Positions 7,100-14,029 of a stretch of 20,813 nt of DNA are shown piece after piece. The notes under the pieces are model-generated. The model ran no database searches, was not told where the DNA came from, and worked only from the letters and a program-made list of their open reading frames with translations. Numbering within the stretch: position 1 is the stretch's first letter; every line of letters starts with the position of its first letter. Made by a program: the position numbers and the translations under genes. The stretch is from JAUVIB01 sp964424545 (lineage in GTDB: Bacteria > Calditrichota > Calditrichia > Calditrichales > Calditrichaceae), in the NCBI GenBank assembly GCA_964424545.1, contig CAYRJN010000051.1:1-20813 (forward strand), read 5' to 3'.

Positions 7100-8131
7100 A
7101 TGAACAAATTTTCTTACAAAGAAGCCAAATGGTGGCATTATGACGACAAGGGGCGCACAATTTGCACCCTTTGCCCGAGATATTGCGCCCTTTCCGACGG
7201 TCAGGCGGGTTTTTGCTATGTGCGTAAAAATATAAAAGGGACATTATATACGCTTGCCTATGGGCGCCCGACGGGTTTTGCTATCGATCCCATTGAAAAA
7301 AAACCGCTGTTTCATTTTTTACCGGGATCGGATATTCTCAGTTTCGGCACAGCCGGCTGCAATTTAGGCTGCGTTTTCTGCCAAAACTGGACGATGAGCA
7401 AAGCGCGAACAGACGAGCTGAACGCTTTGCAAGCGACTCCGGAAGAGGTTATTGCCCTTGCAAAAGAATATAACGTCCCTTCTATTGCCTATACCTATAA
7501 CGATCCGACGGTTTTTGGCGAATATGTGATGGATATTGCCGATTTAGCCAAGCAAGAGAACATAAAATCGGTGATGGTTACGGCGGGATATATTGATAAA
7601 GAGGCCCGAAAAGTTATCTATAAAAATATAGACGCGGCTAATGTGGATCTTAAAGCCTTTTCGGAACGCTTCTACGTTAAATTAACCAACTCGCATCTCA
7701 ACGATGTGCTCAAAACGTTAAAATGGCTGAAAAACGAAACAAATATATTAATAGAAATTACTACACTGCTTATACAGGGAGAGAATGATTCGGCGGATGA
7801 GCTTAAACGCATGACAGAATGGATTGTTGAAAACCTTGGCGATGAAGTTCCCCATCATTTCACCGCCTTTCATCCTGATTTCAAATTAAGGGATAAACCG
7901 CGGACACCGATTCAAACATTGAAAACCGCTGCCGATATTGCCAAAAAAGGGGGAATAAAATATGTTTATCTCGGAAATGTTTCCGACGCAGACTCACAAA
8001 CCACATTTTGTCCGCAATGCGGCGCCGCTCTTATAAAGCGAAATTGGCATAGCGTAACGCAAAATGATGTGCGAGAAGACGGAAGCTGTCCTAAATGCGG
8101 AGCTATAATTGCAGGACAATTCAAGCGCTGA
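7100..8131 (+). CDS. amrS: AmmeMemoRadiSam system radical SAM enzyme
   Basis: A 343-residue radical SAM protein of the pyruvate-formate-lyase-activating-enzyme-like group. The N-terminal cysteine cluster (C22, C25, C29, C39: CTLCPRYCALSDGQAGFC) precedes the radical SAM motif GCNLGCVFCQN, whose C87, C91 and C94 should bind the 4Fe-4S cluster. YTYNDPTVFGEY and VMVTAGYI are further conserved blocks. Near the end are two cysteine pairs, CPQC (304-307) and CPKC (330-333), forming a zinc ribbon. This layout is that of the AmmeMemoRadiSam protein, named for its pairing with AMMECR1 and Memo proteins; neither is nearby. The reaction is unknown. The start at 7100 is preferred over an in-frame ATG at 7073 because GGGA stands at 7086-7089 with good spacing, while 7073 has no ribosome site. 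Confidence 0.92.
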   Translation: MNKFSYKEAKWWHYDDKGRTICTLCPRYCALSDGQAGFCYVRKNIKGTLYTLAYGRPTGFAIDPIEKKPLFHFLPGSDILSFGTAGCNLGCVFCQNWTMSKARTDELNALQATPEEVIALAKEYNVPSIAYTYNDPTVFGEYVMDIADLAKQENIKSVMVTAGYIDKEARKVIYKNIDAANVDLKAFSERFYVKLTNSHLNDVLKTLKWLKNETNILIEITTLLIQGENDSADELKRMTEWIVENLGDEVPHHFTAFHPDFKLRDKPRTPIQTLKTAADIAKKGGIKYVYLGNVSDADSQTTFCPQCGAALIKRNWHSVTQNDVREDGSCPKCGAIIAGQFKR

Positions 8132-8198
8132 CATCTCTAAGAAATCAGGTTTTGTCAATCTACCGATTTATACAAAAAGCTATTACAATCCCAAAAAC

Positions 8199-8852
8199 CT
8201 ACCAAATCTCAATGAGCCAGCCTCTTTTACGAGCTTCTTTTTTTAACTTTCTATCGGGCGTTACACAAACGGGATGTCCAACGGCCCGCAATACGGATAG
8301 ATCGGCAATGGAGTCGGCATAATACCAGGCATCTTCTAAGGAAAAGCGATGTCGGCGGCAAAACGATTTAACGCGCTGCAATTTTTCTGTACCGTAGCAA
8401 TATTTGCCTGAAACTTCTCCGCTGTAAACACCGTTATCCATGCGCATTTCCGTGCAAATAATATCGTCCATTTTTAATCGCCGTCGAAGCGGTTCGCAGA
8501 CATCTTTTACGGATGCGGATAAGATAGCCGTTCTCGCACTCTGCTCCCGATGAAAAGAGACGGCTTGTCGCGCCTTAGCACGAATAGCGTTGTCAACAAG
8601 AAAACGGCTTAAATCGTCAAAGACCTGTTTTAAACGCAAAGCGTCCACATTTTCCAACCATTTGGTCATGATGAGCATAAGGTTTTCGGTGGAAAGCGCC
8701 CCGCTCTTATAAAGCAATGAATAATAGAGGCCGGAAATAATATCCGCTTTGGAAAGAAGCCCGTTCTTGCGGGCATAAAGTGCAATATAACGCGCGCTGT
8801 TCACGGATATAATAGTTTTGTCAAGGTCAAAGAAAGCCGCATATTTTTTCAT
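8199..8852 (-). CDS. HAD superfamily subclass IB phosphatase (SerB-like)
   Basis: A 217-residue HAD hydrolase that removes phosphate from a small-molecule monoester. Motif I is FFDLDKT with nucleophile D9 and acid D11. A helical cap insertion follows (about 20-95). Motif II is LSAS (S112), motif III includes K157 (GTEKLQ), and motif IV is YYADSIADL with D180 and D184. This order and size fit the HAD-IB group of phosphoserine-phosphatase-like enzymes, including lysophosphatidic acid and phosphatidylglycerophosphate phosphatases; the substrate cannot be decided. It is the last gene of the long minus-strand block, 47 bp after the Trm112-like gene, and converges with amrS across a 67 bp spacer. 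No Shine-Dalgarno is seen before the ATG. Confidence 0.88.
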   Translation of the reverse strand: MKKYAAFFDLDKTIISVNSARYIALYARKNGLLSKADIISGLYYSLLYKSGALSTENLMLIMTKWLENVDALRLKQVFDDLSRFLVDNAIRAKARQAVSFHREQSARTAILSASVKDVCEPLRRRLKMDDIICTEMRMDNGVYSGEVSGKYCYGTEKLQRVKSFCRRHRFSLEDAWYYADSIADLSVLRAVGHPVCVTPDRKLKKEARKRGWLIEIW

Positions 8853-8899
8853 AAGGAAGGATAATTTAGGGCTATTTTTAGGTTTAGGTTTAAACGGTA

Positions 8900-9064
8900 T
8901 CAGAACGATTCCGCTTCGTCTATTAACATCACGGGAATATCATCTTCAATACGATACTTCAAACGACAATTATGGCAGATTAATTTTTCATCTTCTTTAT
9001 CATACTCCAAATCGCCTTTGCATTTGGGACAGGCGAGTATTTCTAATAATTTATCATCCAACAT
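8900..9064 (-). CDS. Trm112 family zinc-ribbon protein (YcaR-like), 54 residues
   Basis: A small complete gene: ATG at 9064, TGA at 8900-8902. The N-terminal MLDDKLLEILACPKCKGDLE matches the start of bacterial Trm112/YcaR proteins. The zinc pairs are C12-C15 and C30-C33 (ICHNC), followed by the family's closing pattern of a Tyr/Arg-Ile strand then DDIPVMLIDEA (41-51). In eukaryotes and archaea Trm112 activates methyltransferases; the role of bacterial members is poorly known. GAGGG stands about 9 bases before the start and overlaps the stop of the upstream thioesterase gene, 12 bp away. Conserved motif, good ribosome site and tight spacing together make this a real gene despite its size. Confidence 0.93.
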   Translation of the reverse strand: MLDDKLLEILACPKCKGDLEYDKEDEKLICHNCRLKYRIEDDIPVMLIDEAESF

Positions 9065-9076
9065 GGCTATATTCCC

Positions 9077-9475
9077 TCAAATATTTTCTTTTACGGCCTT
9101 TATAAAATTTTTCGGTGGCTTTATTGCTTTATTGACCTTATTCATGAACGCATGACGACTATAACCGTCGCAAATCATTTCGCCGGTTTCATTAAAAACT
9201 TTATACTCGATTTTGAAACTTGATCGCGGAATGCCGGCGACGCGCGCTTCTATCCTTAACAGATCGTCAAAAAAAGCCGGTTTTAAATAGGAAACGCCCA
9301 CTTCAAGCACAGGCAACAGGAATCCGTCCTTTTCCATCTGTCCATAATCAAAACCGTAGCGGCGTAACAACTCTATACGCGCATATTCAAACCATACAAT
9401 ATAATTGGAATGGTGCGCGAACTTCATCTGATCGGTTTCGGCATAGCGCACGCGTATTTGCGCTGTATGTTTCAT
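9077..9475 (-). CDS. Acyl-CoA thioesterase, 4HBT hotdog-fold (YbgC/FadM-like)
   Basis: A 132-residue single hotdog-domain protein, typical size. The N-terminal motif RVRYAETDQMKFAHHSNYIVWFEYAR (residues 8-33) carries the expected catalytic Asp15 of 4-hydroxybenzoyl-CoA-type thioesterases, followed by FDDLLRIEARV and SFKIEYKVFNETGEMICDG strands. Such enzymes hydrolyse short or medium acyl-CoAs or act on acyl-ACP; the true substrate is unknown. The ATG overlaps the accA stop by one base (TAATG). This coupling to accA suggests a role in acyl-thioester metabolism. The usual small-residue pair before the histidines (DQMGVVYH in many relatives) is replaced by DQMKFAHH, a mild variation. Confidence 0.9.
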   Translation of the reverse strand: MKHTAQIRVRYAETDQMKFAHHSNYIVWFEYARIELLRRYGFDYGQMEKDGFLLPVLEVGVSYLKPAFFDDLLRIEARVAGIPRSSFKIEYKVFNETGEMICDGYSRHAFMNKVNKAIKPPKNFIKAVKENI

Positions 9476-10443
9476 TAATCTTTCCAGACACCCATGTTTT
9501 CAAACTTATTAACACGCTGTTCAATCAATTTATCTTTGGGAATTTCAAGCAACTGTTTTAAATGTTTTAAGATACTTCTTTTAACAATTTTGGCCGCCTC
9601 TTTATGATTACGATGAGCGCCACCATCCGGTTCCGGAATGATTTCATCAACAATATCCAAATCTTTAAGATCGTTGGCCGTCACTTTCATGGCTTCGGCC
9701 GCCTTAGCCGCCGCCGCAGGATCGCGCCATAAAATCGCTGCGCAGCCTTCGGGACTAATAACGGAATACCATGAGTTTTCCATGGCCAAAATGCGGTCGC
9801 TTAGTCCGATCCCCAATGCGCCGCCCGATGCACCTTCGCCTATTACTACGCTGATGATCGGCACGGGGAGCTGCGACATTTCAAACAAATTGCGGGCGAT
9901 GGCTTCCGCCTGTCCTCGTTCTTCGGCGCCGATACCCGGATAAGCGCCGATCGTATCGAGAAAAGTGATTATCGGTTTATCAAATTTTGCCGCCAATTCC
10001 ATGATGCGTAGCGCCTTACGATAGCCCTCGGGATTGGACATGCCGAAATTACGATACAAATTCTCTTTGGTATCCCGTCCCTTTTGCTGGCCGATTACAA
10101 TTACCGAATAGTCGTCGATCATGGCAAAACCGGCAATCATAGCCTTATCGTCGGCATAAAAACGATCGCCGTGCAACTCTTCAAAATATGATGTTATATT
10201 ATTAATATAATCCAACGTATAGGGGCGCATGGGATGGCGCGCCAGTTGGACGCGCTGCCAGCGGTTAAGATTTGAATAAATCTGTTTACGCAGCTGTTCC
10301 GCTTTTTTCTCCAGCCGTTTTATATCGTCTTCCAATTCCACTTCGCTGGAAAGAGCCAGTTCGCGCATCTCCGCTATCTTATTTTCCAATTCGGCAATCG
10401 GTTTTTCGAACTCTAAAACCGTGCCCTTATTTTTTTCGGCCAT
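9475..10443 (-). CDS. accA: Acetyl-CoA carboxylase carboxyltransferase subunit alpha
   Basis: A 322-residue AccA, normal length. With AccD it transfers the carboxyl group from biotin carboxyl carrier protein to acetyl-CoA, giving malonyl-CoA, the first committed step in fatty acid synthesis. An N-terminal coiled coil (about 10-60) is followed by the conserved RWQRVQLARHPMRPYTLDYI and the crotonase-fold core: FEELHGDRF, IGQQKGRDTKEN, NFGMSNPEGYRKALR, DTIGAYPGIGAEERGQAEAIA and GEGASGGALGIG, then the oxyanion and biotin-side WYSVISPEGCAAILWRD. AccD is not in the window. The gene is 8 bp after the DPM1-like gene and overlaps the thioesterase start, so a housekeeping lipid gene is embedded in a glycan operon. 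AAGG precedes the start. Confidence 0.97.
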   Translation of the reverse strand: MAEKNKGTVLEFEKPIAELENKIAEMRELALSSEVELEDDIKRLEKKAEQLRKQIYSNLNRWQRVQLARHPMRPYTLDYINNITSYFEELHGDRFYADDKAMIAGFAMIDDYSVIVIGQQKGRDTKENLYRNFGMSNPEGYRKALRIMELAAKFDKPIITFLDTIGAYPGIGAEERGQAEAIARNLFEMSQLPVPIISVVIGEGASGGALGIGLSDRILAMENSWYSVISPEGCAAILWRDPAAAAKAAEAMKVTANDLKDLDIVDEIIPEPDGGAHRNHKEAAKIVKRSILKHLKQLLEIPKDKLIEQRVNKFENMGVWKD

Positions 10444-10451
10444 AATGAACC

Positions 10452-11177
10452 TTACTTTTTACCTAACATATAATTAATCTTTAAACGCCAAACAAGGAAA
10501 AACGCTTCCCACATAATTTCTTTGGAAAGTTTCGATTCGCCGTAAACGCGGTCGACAAAAATTATAGATATCTCCTTAATCTTAAATCCGTGAGCCCAGG
10601 TTTTGAAATTAAGTTCAATTTGAAAAGCATAACCGTTTGATTTAATACTCGACAAATCGATGGTTTCGAGTACCTTTCTCCTAAAACATTTATAACCGCC
10701 TGTCAAATCCCGAACAGACAACCCCGTTACGATTCTTGTATAAACATTAGCAAAATAACTGATCAATAAGCGGTTGAGCGGCCAATTAACAACATTCACT
10801 CCCTTTATATAGCGCGAACCGATAACCAAATCGCTTGTTTCTATCGCTTCGAGAAAATTGGGAATCTCTTTTGGATTATGAGAAAAATCGGCGTCCATTT
10901 CTATAATGTATTCATAACCGTTTTCAAGAGCAAATCTAAATCCGGCAATATACGCGCTTCCCAGCCCCATCTTACCTTCCCTTTGTAAAATGGAAACGGA
11001 TTTATACTTATTCATTAAGGATTTAATAATATCGGCTGTGCCGTCGGGAGAGTTATCGTCCACAAACAGGATATTTATGTCGGGCTGATGTTTGAATATA
11101 TCTTCCACCAAGCGCTCGACATTTTCTTTCTCATTATATGTGGGAATGATTATTATCGCTTTTTTTGCGTCAACCAT
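10452..11177 (-). CDS. DPM1-like polyprenyl-phosphate mannosyl/glycosyltransferase (GT2)
   Basis: A 241-residue family-2 glycosyltransferase resembling dolichyl-phosphate mannose synthase catalytic subunit, which moves a sugar from GDP-mannose (or another nucleotide sugar) to polyprenyl phosphate on the cytoplasmic membrane face. The nucleotide site IIIPTYNEKENV (9-20), FVDDNSPDGTAD (38-49), the metal-binding DAD (95-97) in EMDADFSHNP and VIGSRYIKG are diagnostic for the DPM1 clade. The C-terminal part has GGYKCFRRK and GYAFQIEL. It ends without trailing transmembrane helices, like the soluble DPM1 type, so membrane attachment would be peripheral. It overlaps the upstream RmlD-like gene by 8 bp. 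Sugar specificity (mannose versus glucose) is not certain. Confidence 0.9.
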   Translation of the reverse strand: MVDAKKAIIIIPTYNEKENVERLVEDIFKHQPDINILFVDDNSPDGTADIIKSLMNKYKSVSILQREGKMGLGSAYIAGFRFALENGYEYIIEMDADFSHNPKEIPNFLEAIETSDLVIGSRYIKGVNVVNWPLNRLLISYFANVYTRIVTGLSVRDLTGGYKCFRRKVLETIDLSSIKSNGYAFQIELNFKTWAHGFKIKEISIIFVDRVYGESKLSKEIMWEAFFLVWRLKINYMLGKK

Positions 11178-12069
11178 TTTGTTCCAGCTCCGTTTTAAGA
11201 AGTTTTAAGCCCTCCGCGATGCCGTGGGTTTGCCAGCGCGCGCGATTGATAAATTTATTTTGTGTAAAAGACGAATTTGTAGGTCTTAAAGCCGCCTGCC
11301 GCAGCTCTGCGCTGCTTATTTCCTCTATTAAATCCGCATTTAAATTAAACGTTTCCGCTATTTTTAAAGCAAAATCATAGCGGCTAATACTTTCCGAACC
11401 CGAAATATGATAGAGCCCGAACTCATTATAATTCATCAGCTTATAAATACCTTCGCTCAAATCATGAACATAGGTCGGCGTGCCTTTTTGATCGTTCACT
11501 ACTCGTATTTTTTGATTATTTCGCAACGCATCTACAACCCAAGTTACAAAATTTTTTCGCACTTTGCGGCCTGTGCCATACACCACCTGCGTTCTGGCGA
11601 TGATATATTCAAACGATGAGTTTCGGATAATATTTTCAGCGGACATTTTACTGCGTCCGTAATAATTAAGAGGATTCATAGGATCGCTTTCGCTGTACGG
11701 GGCGTTATTGCCGTCAAAAACATAATCCGCCGATATTTGCACAATAACCGGATTCAGACTACGGCAGGCTTCCAATATATTTTCAACGGCCTTAACGTTT
11801 ATTTTCCAGGCCGCTTCGCGTTCAACCTCGCACAAATCTACGTCGGTCATAGCCGCCGTATTGATTATTACATCGGGTTTAATCTCCTGCATAAGATCGG
11901 CGGTATCGTAACGCACCGTTAAATCCCTTTGATAATAAGGAATTTCCGTATAATCAAACATAGCTTCCGGCTCAAGCGAGGAGGCATAAAGGTCATATTC
12001 TTCCTTAAAACGCCGAATAAGGCTTTGCCCCAGTAAGCCGTTAGCACCCAAAACCAAAACTTTTTTCAT
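11170..12069 (-). CDS. RmlD-like SDR (dTDP-4-dehydrorhamnose reductase family), first paralog
   Basis: A 299-residue extended short-chain dehydrogenase. The start at 12069 is used because it overlaps the stop of the upstream kinase as ATGA, has AAAGGA upstream, and begins with the NAD(P)-binding MKKVLVLGANGLLG (GxxGxxG at 8-14); the open frame continues 25 codons further but inside the kinase gene. ISADYVFDG (112-120) supplies the catalytic Ser113 position, and Y137/K141 (YYGRSK) complete the triad. Later GTPTYVHDL and ISRYDFALKIAE are typical of the RmlD family. RmlD members reduce dTDP-4-keto-rhamnose, but relatives act on other sugars and some are non-catalytic; the distance from the second paralog at 17809 suggests a different substrate. 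It is translationally coupled on both sides. Confidence 0.88.
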   Translation of the reverse strand: MKKVLVLGANGLLGQSLIRRFKEEYDLYASSLEPEAMFDYTEIPYYQRDLTVRYDTADLMQEIKPDVIINTAAMTDVDLCEVEREAAWKINVKAVENILEACRSLNPVIVQISADYVFDGNNAPYSESDPMNPLNYYGRSKMSAENIIRNSSFEYIIARTQVVYGTGRKVRKNFVTWVVDALRNNQKIRVVNDQKGTPTYVHDLSEGIYKLMNYNEFGLYHISGSESISRYDFALKIAETFNLNADLIEEISSAELRQAALRPTNSSFTQNKFINRARWQTHGIAEGLKLLKTELEQNG

Positions 12070-12980
12070 TCGATTCCTTTTATATCGTCGTATTTTCTTT
12101 TTAACAAATCCGCCGCGGGTAGGCCGTAAAAAGAGCCCATACAACCAGCCATAATATTAGCGTTTATTACAGCGCTGCGCACCTTGGCTTTGTTTAAATA
12201 CTCTACAATAAAACCGCTGGCAAAGGCATCTCCGCAACCGGTCGGGTCGACAACGGAAAGCGCTTTGCAGGCGTCGCTTTTTATAAAGCTAAACGTATTA
12301 TCCTTAAACAACGATGTTTCGCTGCCTTTCGCTCCCTTTGTAAGATTATAAATCAATTTTTTAGCGACGGCGTTCGTTTCACAAAAGAATTTAAGATTAT
12401 CAGAAGAACTGATTCGCGCCAGCTCCGTTTCATTCGACTGCACAAAATCGATGCCGTCTATCCAACGCTCGATATCGGCAACTTTTTGCGGAATCCGGCG
12501 GCCGTCTTTTTGCCGTTTTAAGGTCAAGCTATGTATATCCGTGTAGATTGCTCCACCATAGGATCGGCGAATTTTTCTAAAAGCATCGTACGAAATATCC
12601 CAGCCTGATATAAAATTTACAACAATTATATCCGAGTCCAAAAAAGGCTCGACTGCTTCAAATGCTAACGGTTCCATAGGATGTAAAGAAAATTCCGTTC
12701 TTTCAGCCGAATTTTTATAAATTAATTGAACCCGATTATTCGGTCCTTCAAAATATTGCAACCCTCCCAAATTAACTCTCGGGTCGTCTTTAAAATATTC
12801 TTTAACTTTTTGATAAGCGTCCGTTCCAATGCGGCTGACCGGAATTATTTCATCATCTTCCGCGCAAGCGGCTCTAAAAGCGTTAATGGTATACATCAAT
12901 CCGCCAAACCCGTCGGAGCGGGCGCCGTCTATATTTATAATCCGATCAAGTAAAATAGTTCCAATTAGCGTAAATTTCAT
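12066..12980 (-). CDS. PfkB-family sugar kinase, second and divergent member
   Basis: A 304-residue ribokinase/PfkB-superfamily kinase. The hallmark C-terminal signature DPTGCGDAFASG (245-256) with catalytic base Asp251 is intact, as is the NETE (183-186) metal motif and the LTKGAKGSE segment (213-221). The N-terminal substrate side is unusual: FGGLMYTINAFRAACAEDD (25-43) replaces the common GGxxxNxAxxxAxLG form. Residues NNRVQLIYKNSAERTEF (81-97) form the lid strand region. It overlaps the DUF4837 gene upstream (ATGA, 4 bp) and the RmlD-like gene downstream (ATGA, 4 bp), so all three are probably made together. The position suggests phosphorylation of a sugar precursor for glycan synthesis; the substrate is not known. 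Confidence 0.88.
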   Translation of the reverse strand: MKFTLIGTILLDRIINIDGARSDGFGGLMYTINAFRAACAEDDEIIPVSRIGTDAYQKVKEYFKDDPRVNLGGLQYFEGPNNRVQLIYKNSAERTEFSLHPMEPLAFEAVEPFLDSDIIVVNFISGWDISYDAFRKIRRSYGGAIYTDIHSLTLKRQKDGRRIPQKVADIERWIDGIDFVQSNETELARISSSDNLKFFCETNAVAKKLIYNLTKGAKGSETSLFKDNTFSFIKSDACKALSVVDPTGCGDAFASGFIVEYLNKAKVRSAVINANIMAGCMGSFYGLPAADLLKRKYDDIKGIE

Positions 12981-14029
12981 TCAGCCTTATCTTTTTCCTC
13001 TTTTTTCCTTTCAGTTATTTCAAAGGTGCGGGCAATCACTTCCAATTGATCTAAAAAAGGTTTTTTCTTTTGTCTCGGAGCCATAACCGCCAAATCGATA
13101 AAATAAAGCGATGAATCGGGAGGATTATACACGGCATACGAACGAAAAGGACCGCCCACTAATAAGACACCGTTAATCCAAAGCCCCGTTAATTTTACGG
13201 TCTTTTTCCCCTGAAAATCAACGATAGAAAGATATGTTTCCGTTGTATCTACATAATCGCCGGAATAGACTTTTTTACCGAGACGGTTGCGGATGGCAAT
13301 CAGGGTATCGATATTTAGCAGAGAACTGTCTCCTTTTATTTTCCAAACGGAAAACCAGCGGTCGGGATCGAAACGCCGCAGCCATACGTAATTTTCTTTA
13401 ACGCTCTGATTAGCCACGTAATAATCGTGTTGGACGCGGATTTTCCAGCCGAAATAATCGGAAAGATACTGTTCTTTCTTTTTTTGTTCTCCTTTTTCAT
13501 ACATAATCTGTTCAAGACGTTTATAATATTTTTTTTCAAGGTCGGCAAAAATATGCTTCTTAAGGCGAGCAAAATTCTCTTTAAGTTGCGCGCGGTTTGT
13601 TGCATACATAAACAATCCCAATTGTCCGCGATTAAACAGATTATCCTGAAAAAGATAGAAATATTTTCCATCGGAAACGCCCTGTTTAAATTTAGAAGGC
13701 AATATTTTTTCAAGATAGTCGTTTACGCGGTTTTTTTCATTTTGAACGCCGATAAACATCAGATTCATGCGTTTTTTATGGTCGTTAAGTTCCCTCAACG
13801 GACACCATTCAAAATAAAAATAGTGTTCGGTTTGCGGAGTATAAAGAACGGGGCCTAAACCGTCTTCCACATCTTGTTGAATATCGGCCCAAAGAAGCGA
13901 ATCGGCAAAAACATAAATTTTATCCTGATACCCCCAAACGCCGATTTTAGGCTCGCAACTATAAAAAAAAGATGCGGCGAAAAAAATTATGCCTAAAAGC
14001 AGCATGCTTCGTTTAACCTGTCGATTCAT
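12977..14029 (-). CDS. DUF4837-family lipoprotein
   Basis: A 350-residue predicted lipoprotein. The start at 14029 has a full AAGGAGG eight bases upstream and begins MNRQVKRSMLLLG, giving a signal peptide that ends at a lipobox-like FFYSC (C25); upstream in-frame codons lie inside the preceding gene. After the lipid cysteine, DKIYVFADSLLW, a long charged helical middle (about 160-200, many Lys/Glu), and the FGWKIRVQHDYYVANQ to NYVWLRRFDPDRW stretch fit the uncharacterised DUF4837 family, known mainly from Bacteroidota and relatives. The C-terminus is Lys/Glu-rich. It is co-encoded with membrane glycosylation genes (17 bp overlap upstream, 4 bp downstream). Function is unknown; the family call is from memory of its motifs. 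Confidence 0.78.
   Translation of the reverse strand: MNRQVKRSMLLLGIIFFAASFFYSCEPKIGVWGYQDKIYVFADSLLWADIQQDVEDGLGPVLYTPQTEHYFYFEWCPLRELNDHKKRMNLMFIGVQNEKNRVNDYLEKILPSKFKQGVSDGKYFYLFQDNLFNRGQLGLFMYATNRAQLKENFARLKKHIFADLEKKYYKRLEQIMYEKGEQKKKEQYLSDYFGWKIRVQHDYYVANQSVKENYVWLRRFDPDRWFSVWKIKGDSSLLNIDTLIAIRNRLGKKVYSGDYVDTTETYLSIVDFQGKKTVKLTGLWINGVLLVGGPFRSYAVYNPPDSSLYFIDLAVMAPRQKKKPFLDQLEVIARTFEITERKKEEKDKAE

Noticed and set aside
8132..8198. Bidirectional terminator between amrS and the HAD gene
   Set aside because: AGGTTTT and AAAACCT can pair, but with a loop of about 40 bases and no GC-rich stem; not convincing by eye.
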